The notes: generated from the sequence alone by a model not told the origin. A DNA stretch of 64,000 bases from Rhodanobacter_A agri (GCF_044904705.1 NZ_JADIKL010000003.1:124001-188000); one strand, 5' to 3'. Positions 52,600 to 61,736 are shown, counted from the stretch's first letter. Program-made: numbers and translations.

Positions 52600-53940
52600 T
52601 CAACGCCCGGCCAGCAGCGCCTCGATCTCCACCGGCTCCTTCGGCACGGCGGCGCTGAGCACCTCGTTGCCGTCGCGGGTCACCGCCACATCGTCCTCGA
52701 TGCGGATGCCGATGCCGCGCCAGCGTTCATCCACGCCGGATTCGTCGGGCGGCACGTAGATGCCGGGCTCCACCGTCACCACCATGCCCGGCTCCAGCAC
52801 GCGCGAGACGCCGTCGATGCGGTAGTCGCCCACGTCGTGCACATCCAGACCCAGCCAGTGGCCGGTCTTGCTGGGGAAGTAGCGCTTGTAGCTGCCTTCG
52901 GCGATAGCGGTGTCCGCGTCGCCGCCGATCAGTCCCAACGCGCACAGGCCTTCGGCGATCACCCGCACCGCGGCGTGGTGCGCGGCATCGAACGGCCGGC
53001 CCGGCCGCACCTCGTCGATCGCGGCGAGCTGGGCGGCCAACACCACCTCGTACAACGCGCGCTGCTCGCGGCTGTAGCGGCCGTTGATCGGGATGGTGCG
53101 ACTGATGTCGCTGGCGTAGCAGTCCAGCTCGGCGCCGGCGTCGATCAGCAGCAGGTCGCCGGCGTCGAGCCGGGCGCGATTGTGCTGGTAGTGCATCACG
53201 CAGGCGTTGGTGCCAGCGGCGACAATGGGCGTAAACGCAGGCACCGCGCCGCGGCTGCGCAAGGCATGCAGCAGCTCGGCTTCCACCTCGTATTCCTGCC
53301 GGCCCGGCAAGGCGCCGCGCCACGCGGCGAGGTGGGCCTCGCCGGCGATGCCGGCGGCGGCACGCATCAGCTTCAGCTCGCCACGCGTCTTGTACAGGCG
53401 CAGGTCGTGCAGCAGGTGGCCCAGCGCCACGAACTCCTTGGGCACCACGCCGCCGCCGCGCAACTGGCGCAGGCGACGCATCCAGCCCAGCAGCTGCGCG
53501 TCGAATGCAGGCTCGCGGCCGAAGTGGCAGTACACGCGCGCCCTGCCCTCGATCATGCCGGGCAAGATGTCGTCGATGTCGTCGATCGGGAACGCGTCGT
53601 CCATGCCGTAGTCGGCCACCGCGCGCTCGGTGCCGATCGAGCGTCCGTGCCAGCGCGCCTGCTCGGCGTCGCGCTCGCGGCAGAACAGCACCACCTCACC
53701 GTGCAGGCGGCCGGGCAGCAAGGCCAGCACGGCGTCGGGCTCCGGGAAGCCAGCGAGGTAATGGAAATCCGAGTCCTGCCGGTACGGCCAGGTGGCGTCG
53801 GCGTTGCGCAGGCGCTCGGGCGCTGCGGCGACCAGCAGCACCGCGTCCTCGCCGGCCATCTGCATCAGCTGGCGGCGGCGACGGGCGAATTCCTCGCCGG
53901 CGATCGCCGGCACGGCGTTGCGATCGGCCGGCGCGTTCAA
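52600..53940 (-). CDS. pepP: Xaa-Pro aminopeptidase PepP
   Basis: A 446-residue M24 aminopeptidase P that removes N-terminal residues preceding proline. Metal ligands are in DAGAELDCYASDISRTI, HWLGLDVHDVGDY, VVTVEPGIY and GIRIEDDVAV. The N-terminal AMP_N domain (FARRRRQLMQMAGEDAVLL, FHYLAGFPEPDAVL) is complete. It overlaps the upstream ygfB-like gene by 4 bp, the usual ygfB-pepP order. Confidence 0.95.
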   Translation of the reverse strand: MNAPADRNAVPAIAGEEFARRRRQLMQMAGEDAVLLVAAAPERLRNADATWPYRQDSDFHYLAGFPEPDAVLALLPGRLHGEVVLFCRERDAEQARWHGRSIGTERAVADYGMDDAFPIDDIDDILPGMIEGRARVYCHFGREPAFDAQLLGWMRRLRQLRGGGVVPKEFVALGHLLHDLRLYKTRGELKLMRAAAGIAGEAHLAAWRGALPGRQEYEVEAELLHALRSRGAVPAFTPIVAAGTNACVMHYQHNRARLDAGDLLLIDAGAELDCYASDISRTIPINGRYSREQRALYEVVLAAQLAAIDEVRPGRPFDAAHHAAVRVIAEGLCALGLIGGDADTAIAEGSYKRYFPSKTGHWLGLDVHDVGDYRIDGVSRVLEPGMVVTVEPGIYVPPDESGVDERWRGIGIRIEDDVAVTRDGNEVLSAAVPKEPVEIEALLAGR

Positions 53941-54506
53941 TGCAGACGGTCGCTGCCGGGCTGGCCGTGGCGGCCGGCGGATTCGGTGTACAGCAGCAGC
54001 GCGCCCACGCGCAGGAATTCCTGCACCTCGATCAGCGCGTCCTCGTCCTCGGCGGCGTCGCCGAAGTCGAACGACGAGGCGGCGATGGTGCCCAAGTCAC
54101 GCAGCACTTCCTGCGCGTCGTTCGACAACTGCGCGTGCGCGTCGGTACCGGCGAGGCCGAAACCGCCGAGGAAACCGCGGCACCAGTCCACCAACGCCTC
54201 CGCCCGTTCGGCCAGCGGGCGGTCGGCGTCCGGCAGCAGCGGCTCGAAGCTCAGTTCGGGGTCGGCCAGCGCGTCGCGGCACTGCTTCAGCAGCCCGTCC
54301 AGCGCGGCCTGATCGGCCGGCGCGGGCGTGACGCTCTCCGCACCGTCCAGCTGCAGCGCGGCCAGCAGGTTGCCGCCGTGCGGCGCGGCGCCGCCGGCCA
54401 GGTAGCCGCACAGCGAACCGTGCAGTTCGCTGGCGTCGACGCCGAGGCGCAGGCGCACGATCAGCGCATCCAGCTGGTCGTGACTGAGCGGTTCGGTAGC
54501 CGGCAT
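53937..54506 (-). CDS. YgfB/YecA-type UPF0149 protein
   Basis: A 189-residue UPF0149 protein with SELHGSLCGYLAGGA near the N-terminus and LVDWCRGFLGGFGLAG in the middle. The tail is acidic (FGDAAEDEDALIEVQEFLR). The family is small, helical and cytoplasmic, usually next to pepP and divergent from zapA. Molecular function is not established in general; in Pseudomonas a YgfB relative affects ampicillin resistance through AlpA. It is divergent from the ZapB-like/zapA pair. Confidence 0.93.
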   Translation of the reverse strand: MPATEPLSHDQLDALIVRLRLGVDASELHGSLCGYLAGGAAPHGGNLLAALQLDGAESVTPAPADQAALDGLLKQCRDALADPELSFEPLLPDADRPLAERAEALVDWCRGFLGGFGLAGTDAHAQLSNDAQEVLRDLGTIAASSFDFGDAAEDEDALIEVQEFLRVGALLLYTESAGRHGQPGSDRLH

Positions 54507-54629
54507 GGGAGCGTTCCTCGGGGATGGCTCGCCATTCTACGCCAGGCATGCCGCGACGCCTCTTCGGCAGCGGCCGGATGCGGTGAAACGCCCCCTGTCC
54601 CGGCGCCCCGTACTGCTATAGTTCCGCGC

Positions 54630-54869
54630 ATGAACCCCTCCGACTCCCTTCCGCCCGACACCGTCCAGCTGGAGCTGGAGGCGCTGGGCCGCCAGGTCGA
54701 CCGCCTGCTCGATACCGTGCGTCGGCTCAGCGAGGAAAACCGCAGCCTGCGGCACAGCCAGGAACAGCTGTCGGGCGAACGCGCCAACCTGCTCGCGCGC
54801 AACGAGCAGGCGCGCAGCCGGGTCGAGGCGATGATCCAGCGACTGAAGTCGCTAGAAGGCAATGGCTGA
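54630..54869 (+). CDS. Small coiled-coil protein, TIGR02449 / ZapB-like
   Basis: A 79-residue all-helical coiled coil (LELEALGRQVDRLLDTVRRL, then ERANLLARNEQARSRVEAMI). Proteins of this type precede zapA in many gammaproteobacteria and are thought to be division-associated. Its stop overlaps the first codons of zapA (8 bp). Confidence 0.85.
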   Translation: MNPSDSLPPDTVQLELEALGRQVDRLLDTVRRLSEENRSLRHSQEQLSGERANLLARNEQARSRVEAMIQRLKSLEGNG

Positions 54870-55224
54870 ATCGATGAGCACTCCCGGCAACAACGATCCG
54901 GTCGCACTGCGGCTGATCGACCGCGAATTCCTGATCGCCTGTGCGCCGGAAGAGCGCGACGGCCTGGTCGAGGCGGCCGCCCTGCTCGACCGCAAGATGC
55001 GCGAGCTGCGGGCCAACGCCCGCGCGCCCAGCTTCGAACGGCTGGCTGTGCTGGCCGCAGTGAGCATGACCCACGAGCTGCTGGTGCTGCGCAAGCAGCA
55101 GGGCGGCCACGACCAGCAGACCGCCCACCGCCTCGCCACGCTGCGGCAACGGCTGGAGTTCGCGCTGGAAAACGCCGACCCTCAGCATCATGGCGCGGTA
55201 GCGGATTTGCTGCCAAAAGCCTAG
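54862..55224 (+). CDS. zapA: Cell-division protein ZapA
   Basis: A 120-residue FtsZ-ring stabiliser. The N-terminal globular part is VALRLIDREFLIACAPEERDGL, followed by a long C-terminal coiled coil. The start may be 54862 (MAESMSTPG, overlapping the previous gene) or 54874 (MSTPGNNDP). 6S RNA follows directly, the conserved zapA-ssrS-fthC order. Confidence 0.93.
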   Translation: MAESMSTPGNNDPVALRLIDREFLIACAPEERDGLVEAAALLDRKMRELRANARAPSFERLAVLAAVSMTHELLVLRKQQGGHDQQTAHRLATLRQRLEFALENADPQHHGAVADLLPKA

Positions 55225-55232
55225 AATCGTCC

Positions 55233-55426
55233 TCGGCGTTTTCTGCGGTGTGCGCCGGCACACTCTTACATTTGCCTTGTTCCTAAATACGGCCCCGGGT
55301 CGGCTTTTCATCGGTCGTTGTGCATGTCCGCCGCGTGCGGAAAGCCTTGAGGCCATGTCGCCCTCCCACCTGATCCATCGTGGATCAAGGTCGTTTGGTG
55401 GGCAGCGGCATCGCGGTTGACGCCAC
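55233..55426 (+). ncRNA. ssrS: 6S RNA
   Basis: The position between zapA and the cyclo-ligase gene is the conserved one. The 3' half has the E. coli-like GCCTTGA and CTGATCC-ATCG-TGGATCA hairpin followed by GGGCAGCGGCATCGCGG. A terminal stem can be drawn: GGCGT (55235) with ACGCC (55420-55424), and CTGCGGTGT with GCATCGCGG. 6S RNA mimics an open promoter and sequesters sigma-70 RNA polymerase in stationary phase. Exact ends are estimated. Confidence 0.85.
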
Positions 55427-55435
55427 CTCATTCCC

Positions 55436-55462
55436 GCCCCGTCCGTCCCTGACGGACGGGGC
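55436..55462 (+). terminator. Hairpin after 6S RNA
   Basis: A perfect 12-bp inverted repeat (55436-55447 and 55451-55462) with a CCT loop, followed by GCCTTTC. It ends the 6S transcript, though read-through to fthC is usual in this arrangement. Confidence 0.8.
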
Positions 55463-55487
55463 GCCTTTCGATGGAGATGCGCGACCC

Positions 55488-56108
55488 GTGGACGCTGCCG
55501 CCCACCGCCGCGAACTGCGCCAGCAGCTGGCCGAGCGCCGCCGCGCGCTGCCGCCGCCGGCCCGCATGGCCGCCGCCCAGGGGCTGCGCCGTTCGCTGGA
55601 GCGACTGCCCGAATACCTCACCGACGTGCGCGTGGCCGGCTACTGGGCCACCGGCGGCGAGTTGCCTCTGAACCTGGTGATCCCGCCCCTGCTCGCGCGC
55701 GGCCAGCATTTCATGCTGCCGATCCTGGCCAAGGAGAAGCAACTGCACTTCGCGCCGTGGCGCGAAGGCGACGCAGTGGCGCCGAACCGCTACGGCATCC
55801 CCGAGCCGGTCGCTCCGCGCGAATGGTTCGCGCCGTTCCAGCTCGACCTGGTGCTGGTGCCGCTGCTGGCCTTCGACCGCCGCGGCCATCGTCTCGGCCA
55901 CGGCGGCGGGTACTACGACCGCAGCTTTGCCTTCCTCAAGGATCAGGCCCGCCCCACCGAACCGCTGCTGGTCGGCGTCGCCTACGCGTTCCAGGAAGTC
56001 GAAAGCCTCGAAGCGGAGCCCTGGGACGTGCCGCTGGACTACGTCGCCACCGACCGCGAACTGATAGCTTGCAGCAACACCGGACAGGACGGAGCCGCCC
56101 ACGCATGA
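55488..56108 (+). CDS. fthC: 5-formyltetrahydrofolate cyclo-ligase
   Basis: A 206-residue enzyme converting 5-formyl-THF to methenyl-THF with ATP. It has the family motifs VAGYWATGGELPL and the MgATP loop DRRGHRLGHGGGYYDRSF near the middle. The start is uncertain: an in-frame ATG at 55380 would lie inside 6S RNA, so I prefer GTG at 55488, downstream of the terminator with GGAG about 12 nt before. That gives the usual length of about 200 residues. Its stop overlaps the EVE gene by 4 bp. Confidence 0.9.
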   Translation: MDAAAHRRELRQQLAERRRALPPPARMAAAQGLRRSLERLPEYLTDVRVAGYWATGGELPLNLVIPPLLARGQHFMLPILAKEKQLHFAPWREGDAVAPNRYGIPEPVAPREWFAPFQLDLVLVPLLAFDRRGHRLGHGGGYYDRSFAFLKDQARPTEPLLVGVAYAFQEVESLEAEPWDVPLDYVATDRELIACSNTGQDGAAHA

Positions 56109-56572
56109 GCCCGCGCGAACACCACTACTGGCTGATGAAGTCCGAACCCGACGCGTTCTCCATCGACGACCTCAAACGCAAGAAGCAGGAAGCCTGGGAC
56201 GGCGTGCGCAACTACCAGGCGCGCAACTACATGCGCGATGGCATGCGCGTGGGCGACAAGGTGTTCTTCTACCACTCCAACTGCGCCGAGCCCGGCATCG
56301 TCGGCATCGCCACGGTGGCCACCGACGCCTACCCCGACCCCAGCCAGTTCGACCCCAAGAGCAAGTACTTCGACCCCGGCAGCTCGCGCGACAATCCGCG
56401 CTGGCTGCTGGTGGACGTGAAGTTCGTGAAGAAGCTCAAGCGCACCATCACGCTGAAGGAATTGCAGGCGGATGCGGCGCTGGACGGCATGGTGCTGGTG
56501 CGCAAGGGCAGCCGGCTGTCGGTGCAGCCGGTGGAGGCAGGGCACTGGGAGCACATCCTCGCACTGGAGTGA
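56105..56572 (+). CDS. EVE-domain protein
   Basis: A 155-residue EVE (PUA-like, formerly DUF55) protein: YWLMKSEPDAFSIDDL, AWDGVRNYQARNYMRDGM, VGDKVFFYHSN, GHWEHIL. EVE domains bind modified bases in DNA or RNA. The linkage to fthC is widely conserved in proteobacteria and points to a housekeeping RNA or cofactor role rather than restriction. It overlaps fthC by ATGA and probably shares its transcript. Confidence 0.92.
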   Translation: MSPREHHYWLMKSEPDAFSIDDLKRKKQEAWDGVRNYQARNYMRDGMRVGDKVFFYHSNCAEPGIVGIATVATDAYPDPSQFDPKSKYFDPGSSRDNPRWLLVDVKFVKKLKRTITLKELQADAALDGMVLVRKGSRLSVQPVEAGHWEHILALE

Positions 56573-56620
56573 TGGCGCGCGCCGCGCCTGCATCTAGAGC
56601 GTCATCTGCAATCAAAAGCG

Positions 56621-56662
56621 CCCTCTCCCCCAACCCCTCCCCCGCAAGCGGGCGAGGGGAGG
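56621..56662. repeat. Intergenic pyrimidine/purine-block repeat, copy 2
   Basis: CCCTCTCCCCCAACCCCTCC, then CCCGC-AAG-CGGGC and GAGGGG, forming a hairpin (about 12-bp arms with one mismatch). It lies between convergent genes and may act as terminator. It is related to the element at 31026-31064. Confidence 0.6.
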
Positions 56663-56674
56663 TCGTATGTACGC

Positions 56675-57874
56675 TCACCCTTTGCCCGGCACCTGCTGGA
56701 ACACTCGCTGCAGCACGAAGTCCCCGGTAACTTCCTCCCCCGACAGCAGCATCGCCATCAGCTCGCCACCCAGCACCTGCGGCGCGATCACCACGTCCGG
56801 CTGCACCAGCCTGACCCGGCCGAGATGGCTGGCATCGTTCACCGCGGCCACCGTGCGCGCGCTGCCGGCCAGCTCCTTGACCGCCAGCACCACGAAGGCG
56901 TTTTCCGAGTCGTCCGCCATCATCGCCAGCACGGCCTCGGCCTTGTGCGCGCCGGCCTGGCGCAGCACGTCGAGGTTGCTGGGATCGCCCACCACCACGT
57001 CCACGCCGGCCAGTTCGCCTTCCGCCGGCGTCTCGCGCAGCAGGCGCGTGACCGGCTGACCGCGCCGCGCCAGCTCGCGCCAGGTGTTGATCGCCAGCGA
57101 GGAGTTGCCGATCACGACGAAGTGGTCTTCCCGTTTCATGTCCGAACCCTTGCGGTTGACGATGCGTTGCAGGCTGCGGCTCACCATCGGTGCGATCACC
57201 GCGGTCAGCGAGGTGGCGAACACCGCCACGCCGAGCACGATCACCGACACCGCAAACAGCTTGGCCTCCGGGGTCACCGGCACGATGTCGCCGTAGCCCA
57301 CCGTGCTCATGGTGACCATCGCGTAGTACAGCGCCGTAGTGAGGTCGGTGATCGCCGGCCGGAATTCCGCACCCAGGTAGTAACTGCCGAAGGTGGCGTA
57401 GATCAGCAGCATCGCCACCGAAGTCAGCGCGAACAGCGTGCTGGCCGCCACGCTGGAGCGGTCGAACTGCCGCCACGCCGCCAGCAGCGCCGCCAGCAGC
57501 AGCAGGAAGTAAGCGAACAGCACGTGCGCGTGGTGCGCGCCCAGCAGCAGGTTCGCCAGCGCGGTGGTGGCGAGCAGCAGCGCCATGGTCCAGGCCAGCC
57601 GCGAGCGCAGCAGCAGGCCGATCGCCATGGTCAGCAGGCCCAGCCCGATCAGCAGCGGCGGCAGCACGCCGGGTTTCAGCGCGAACTGGCCGGCGGCGAG
57701 GCGCCCGAGGTAATGCTGCCAGTCCGCGCCCAGGTCCAGCCGCAGCAGCGCCAGTGCGCCCAGCCCCAGCAACAGCGCCAGTGGAACCTGCGGGAACCAG
57801 TACGGTGTGCGCAACAGCCGCTGCACGCGCTGCAGGCTGGCGCGCCAGCGTTGCCGTGTCGTCCTCAACCACAC
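56675..57874 (-). CDS. Voltage-type potassium channel with RCK/TrkA-N domain
   Basis: A 399-residue inner-membrane channel. Several N-terminal hydrophobic segments (about 28-155) precede a pore loop with the selectivity filter TVGYGD, then the last helix. A cytosolic RCK domain (about 245-390; HFVVIGNSSLAINTWRELAR, VDVVVGDPSNLDVLRQAG) has a modified Rossmann glycine pattern (GNSSLA). It is related to E. coli Kch. The start is a GTG at 57874. No promoter is obvious in the roughly 110 bp shared with the divergent rpiA. Confidence 0.92.
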   Translation of the reverse strand: MWLRTTRQRWRASLQRVQRLLRTPYWFPQVPLALLLGLGALALLRLDLGADWQHYLGRLAAGQFALKPGVLPPLLIGLGLLTMAIGLLLRSRLAWTMALLLATTALANLLLGAHHAHVLFAYFLLLLAALLAAWRQFDRSSVAASTLFALTSVAMLLIYATFGSYYLGAEFRPAITDLTTALYYAMVTMSTVGYGDIVPVTPEAKLFAVSVIVLGVAVFATSLTAVIAPMVSRSLQRIVNRKGSDMKREDHFVVIGNSSLAINTWRELARRGQPVTRLLRETPAEGELAGVDVVVGDPSNLDVLRQAGAHKAEAVLAMMADDSENAFVVLAVKELAGSARTVAAVNDASHLGRVRLVQPDVVIAPQVLGGELMAMLLSGEEVTGDFVLQRVFQQVPGKG

Positions 57875-57981
57875 GATGCGTCGTTCCCGGGCTCCGGACA
57901 GGGCTTCACCGTAACACGCGGTGCGTGCGACGGATGCGCAAATCGGGGATCATGGCGCCCTTTCCAGCCTCCGGTGCCGCC

Positions 57982-58623
57982 ATGAGCCAACCCAACGAAA
58001 AGAAACTCGCCGGCGAAGCCGCGCTGCGTTATGTCGAGGACGGCGCCATCGTGGGCGTGGGCACCGGCAGCACGGTGGCGTTTTTCATCGACGCGCTGGC
58101 CAGCATGAAGGACCGCATCAAGGGTGCGGTGTCCAGTTCCGAGCAGTCCACCGCGCAGCTGAAGAAGCATGGCATCGACGTGCTGGACCTGAACGCCACC
58201 GGGCCGCTGTCGATCTACATCGACGGCGCCGACGAGTGCGACCCGTTCCGGCGCCTGATCAAGGGCGGCGGCGCCGCGCTCACCCGCGAGAAGATCGTGG
58301 CGGCGGCGGCGCAGAAGTTCGTCTGCATCATCGATTCCAGCAAGCGCGTGGATGTGCTGGGCAAGTTCCCGCTGCCGATCGAGGTGATCCCGATGGCGCG
58401 CAGCCTGGTCTCGCGCGAGATCGTGAAGCTGGGCGGCCAGCCGGTGTGGCGCGACGGCGTCACCACCGACAACGGCAACTGGATCATCGACGTGCACGAC
58501 TGGCGGATCGCCGACCCGGTGGCGCTGGAACAGCAGCTCAATCAGCTCGCCGGCGTGGTCACCGTGGGCCTGTTCGCGCAGCGTCCGGCCGACGTGGTGC
58601 TGGTCGGCGACAAGGAAATCTGA
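57982..58623 (+). CDS. rpiA: Ribose-5-phosphate isomerase A
   Basis: A 213-residue pentose-phosphate enzyme interconverting ribose-5-P and ribulose-5-P. It has VGVGTGSTVAFFIDAL, SSEQSTAQL, the catalytic IDGADECDP, LIKGGGAALTREKI and DNGNWIIDV. The start MSQPNEKKLAGEAALRYV fits the family (about 215-220). It is convergent with the L,D-transpeptidase gene across 18 bp. Confidence 0.96.
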   Translation: MSQPNEKKLAGEAALRYVEDGAIVGVGTGSTVAFFIDALASMKDRIKGAVSSSEQSTAQLKKHGIDVLDLNATGPLSIYIDGADECDPFRRLIKGGGAALTREKIVAAAAQKFVCIIDSSKRVDVLGKFPLPIEVIPMARSLVSREIVKLGGQPVWRDGVTTDNGNWIIDVHDWRIADPVALEQQLNQLAGVVTVGLFAQRPADVVLVGDKEI

Positions 58624-58641
58624 GCTACCGCCGGGCACGGC

Positions 58642-60291
58642 TCACGGAGCCGCGCCCGGCAAGGCATCCAGCGGCGAGCCGCGGCGTCGGTCCAGCGCGG
58701 CCAGCAACTTGCCGTCGCGCTCGTAGATGTCCGGCCGGAAGCTGGGCCGGCCATCGTCGTGCAAGTCCACCGTCCAGTAAGCCAGCAGCAGCGGCACCGG
58801 CCGGGCCACGTTCACCGTCTGCGTCTTGTCGGTGTCGATCGCGCGGTCGAGCGCCGCCTTGTCCCACTTCGCCGGATCGTCCAGCAGCAGTACCGCCAGC
58901 TCACGCGGGTGCTCCACGCGGATGCAGCCGGAGCTGAAGTCACGCCGGTTCGCGTCGAACAACGCCTGGTGCGGCGTGTCGTGCAGGTACACCGCGTAGG
59001 GATTGGGAAAACGGATCACCAGCCGCCCCAGCGCATTGCCCGGACCGGCGTCCTGGCGCAGCACGATGCCGCGCGGATTGTTCCAGTTCACGCTCTGCGG
59101 CGGCACCGGCTGGCCCTTGCTGTCCAGCACGCGGATGCGGTTGGCGGCGAGGTAACCGGGGTTGGCGCGCACTTTCGGCAAGATGTCGTTTTTCAGGATG
59201 GTGGGCGGCACGGTCCAGGTCGGGTTGAGCGTCATGTAGGTGATGCGCGACTTGAACACCGGCGTGCTGCGGTAGGGCTTGCCCACCTGCACGCGCGAAC
59301 TCCACGCAGGCTTGCCGTCCTTGTAGTAGCTGACCTTGTAGCCTGCGATGTCGACCACCACGAAGTTGCCATGCACCTGATGCAGCAACCAGCGCGCACG
59401 CTCCAGGTTCACCCGCAGCTGGTCGATGCGCTGGTTCACCGACACGTTGAGCGCGGCACGGGTGGCGGCGCCCACGCTGCCGTCGACGGCGAGGTACTGG
59501 TCCTGCTGGAAGCGCTTCACCGCCGCATGCACGGCGGCATCGTAGTGTTCGCCGGTGGCCTCGTCGGCCGGCAGGTAGTTGCCCGCGACGAGCCGCTGGC
59601 GCAGCAGCGGCACGCGCGCATCCTGCATACCCGACTTCAGCGTCGGGCCATCAGGCAGTTCGGGCCAGCCGCCACGCTGCGCCACCGTGCGCAGCTGCAC
59701 CAGCGCATCGCGCAGCCGCCCGTACAGCGGATTCTGCGGCCGGGCGCGCGCGAACAACTCGGCCACCTGGCCGCTGTCCACCGCATCGATGGCGGCTTGC
59801 AGGCCTTGCGCCGGATCGAGCGGGCGCGCCTCGAAATTCCACTGCGGGTCCAGCGTGGCCGGCGCGACCTTGCCGCGATACAACTGCACCAGCGCGGCAA
59901 GATAGGCGTCGCTGGCGTACAGATCGAAGCGCGCACGCTGCGCCGGCGAGGCCTGGCCGCTGTCCAGTGCGGCACGCATCGCCTTGAGCCGCGACAGGCC
60001 GTAGTCCTCGGGGTCGAGTCCGTCCGAGACCGTGTCGGCCAGCGCGGCCAGCAACTGGTCCAGCGTGGCCGGCTTCGTCCACGCAGGGGTGAACTGGCGC
60101 TGCCGGTAGAAATCCGTCAACGCGCCTGCCTGCGTGGACGCCGTGCCGGCGGGCGCGGCGAGCTGCTCCACCTGACTGCGGATGCTCGCCGCCTCGGGGT
60201 CCGGCGTCTGCGCCCGGCTCGCCAGCGGCAGCAGGCACAAGGCGATCAGCCATACGCGCGAACGCAACAACAAGGACAACATGGCCGGCAT
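58642..60291 (-). CDS. L,D-transpeptidase (YcbB/LdtD-like)
   Basis: A 549-residue secreted enzyme with a signal peptide (RVWLIALCLLPLASRAQ). An N-terminal domain (FYRQRQFTPAWTKPATLDQL) precedes a peptidoglycan-binding PG_binding_1 segment (HAAVKRFQQDQYLAVDGSVG). The YkuD catalytic domain has HDTPHQALFDANRRDFSSGC, with the Cys of SSGCIRVEHP. It makes 3-3 cross-links in peptidoglycan, which can bypass penicillin-binding proteins. A TATATA-like -10 near 60316-60322 and GGGAG before the ATG fit a monocistronic gene. Confidence 0.93.
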   Translation of the reverse strand: MPAMLSLLLRSRVWLIALCLLPLASRAQTPDPEAASIRSQVEQLAAPAGTASTQAGALTDFYRQRQFTPAWTKPATLDQLLAALADTVSDGLDPEDYGLSRLKAMRAALDSGQASPAQRARFDLYASDAYLAALVQLYRGKVAPATLDPQWNFEARPLDPAQGLQAAIDAVDSGQVAELFARARPQNPLYGRLRDALVQLRTVAQRGGWPELPDGPTLKSGMQDARVPLLRQRLVAGNYLPADEATGEHYDAAVHAAVKRFQQDQYLAVDGSVGAATRAALNVSVNQRIDQLRVNLERARWLLHQVHGNFVVVDIAGYKVSYYKDGKPAWSSRVQVGKPYRSTPVFKSRITYMTLNPTWTVPPTILKNDILPKVRANPGYLAANRIRVLDSKGQPVPPQSVNWNNPRGIVLRQDAGPGNALGRLVIRFPNPYAVYLHDTPHQALFDANRRDFSSGCIRVEHPRELAVLLLDDPAKWDKAALDRAIDTDKTQTVNVARPVPLLLAYWTVDLHDDGRPSFRPDIYERDGKLLAALDRRRGSPLDALPGAAP

Positions 60292-60380
60292 CCTTCACTC
60301 CCTGGCGATGCTTCCGTATATAACGCATCGCGCATGATCGGACGATGATAAGGCGCCCGATGCCACCAGGCTGCGACCGC

Positions 60381-61736
60381 TCAATCGCCCGGCGCGAGGA
60401 TGTCCGTCAGCGGCTTGCCCTGCACGCCGTCGAAGCGGATGTGCAGCAGACGCGCAAGCGTCGGGGCGACGTCGATGTCGGGAAACGCGGAAATTTCCCC
60501 CGCAGGCCGGACGCCATGGCCGGCGGCGATGAAGATCGCCTGCATCAGCGGATCCGAGTTGGGGTAACCGTGGGCGCCGACCTGCAGCGTCGGCGCGTCG
60601 TAGTGGCTGGTGTCCTTGTCGTTGAATTCGTAGTCGGCGGCGGCATAGAGCAGCAGGTCGGGCGCCTGGTTGCTCACCGCCGGCGTGGGCCAGCCACGCA
60701 GCGCGGCTTCGTCCGGCGTCAGCGCCGCGCGGATGCCGGGCTTGCCGGCGAACAAGGCCTTCAGCGCCTGCCGCGACGCCAGGTCGGCGTGCTTCTGGAA
60801 CACCAGGGCGAAGCCGCCCTCGGGGATGCAGAACGCCGGCTGGCCGGCGCTGCCGCCCTGCAGCCCCGCCTGCCGCAGCAGCACGTCGGGGTTCAAGCGG
60901 TGATGGACGCTTTGTTGGCCATGGTCAGAGACGATGACGAAGGTGGTGTGGTCCAGTTCACCGGTTGCGCGCACCGCATCGACGACCTCCTTCACCCGGT
61001 CGTCGAGGAAGGCGATGGTGTTGCGCCCCGCGTCGTTGCCGTAGCCGGTTTCGTGCTCGATGCTGTCCAGCGCCAACAGGTGCAGCAGCAGCAAGTCGGG
61101 ATGATGCCGCCGGATGATGTCGACGGCGGCGCGGGTATAGATCAGGTCGCGCCACGCCTGCGAAGGCGCACCGAAATGGACGAGTTCGTCGCGCGTGACC
61201 ACGCCATCGCGCACCAGCTCCTGCTCGATGGCGCCATCGGGATCGGGATTCTCGGGAAAGCGCCAGTCGATGGTCGGCGCCTTCATGACGGCGACCCAAT
61301 CCACTTCGGCCGTGGTGAGCCCCGCCGCATGCGCGGCGTCGTAGACGGTGGGCACGGCGACCAGCGTGGATTTCGGCGCCTTCATGTCGATGTACGGCGG
61401 CGTGGCCTGGCGCTGGTTGACGATCAGCCCGTTGACCAGCACATGGTGCCGGCTGGCATCGACGCCGGTGACCATGCTGGTGTGGTTGGGCCAGGTGATG
61501 GTGGGGTTGATCGGCTGCATGGAAACCGCATGCGCGCCCTGGCGCATCAACGCATGCAGGGTCGGCGCCGGCAGCTCGGGATCCTTGAGGCTCCCGGCGC
61601 CGAAGGCGTCCAGGCTGATGACGATCACCCTGGGCCGCGCCGTGGCCGCCTGTGCACCGGGCGCCAGCACGGCGGTGCCGGCAAGAAACATGGCCACGGC
61701 CGGCAGGTGTCGCCGCCAGATGCTGCCTGGATTCAT
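60381..61736 (-). CDS. Alkaline-phosphatase-superfamily phosphodiesterase (NPP-like)
   Basis: A 451-residue exported enzyme with a signal peptide ending PGAQA. Metal and nucleophile sites follow the nucleotide pyrophosphatase/phosphodiesterase pattern: VIVISLDAFGAG, the nucleophile Thr in NPTITWPNHTSMVTG, then HLLALDSIEHETG, VIVSDHGQQSVHH and AHGYPN. Substrates could be nucleotides, phosphodiesters or sugar phosphates. I start at 61736 after ATGGAGAATC; the frame upstream lacks family similarity. It lies in a same-strand cluster with the GH30 enzyme and the receptor. Confidence 0.9.
   Translation of the reverse strand: MNPGSIWRRHLPAVAMFLAGTAVLAPGAQAATARPRVIVISLDAFGAGSLKDPELPAPTLHALMRQGAHAVSMQPINPTITWPNHTSMVTGVDASRHHVLVNGLIVNQRQATPPYIDMKAPKSTLVAVPTVYDAAHAAGLTTAEVDWVAVMKAPTIDWRFPENPDPDGAIEQELVRDGVVTRDELVHFGAPSQAWRDLIYTRAAVDIIRRHHPDLLLLHLLALDSIEHETGYGNDAGRNTIAFLDDRVKEVVDAVRATGELDHTTFVIVSDHGQQSVHHRLNPDVLLRQAGLQGGSAGQPAFCIPEGGFALVFQKHADLASRQALKALFAGKPGIRAALTPDEAALRGWPTPAVSNQAPDLLLYAAADYEFNDKDTSHYDAPTLQVGAHGYPNSDPLMQAIFIAAGHGVRPAGEISAFPDIDVAPTLARLLHIRFDGVQGKPLTDILAPGD

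Noticed and set aside
55380..55487. Upstream in-frame start for fthC
   Set aside because: It would place 36 codons inside 6S RNA and its terminator, and the added residues do not match the family.
56105..57874. EVE-domain protein plus potassium channel as a phage-defence island
   Set aside because: EVE is in the widely conserved fthC neighbourhood, the channel is on the opposite strand beyond a repeat, and no nuclease or other defence component is present.
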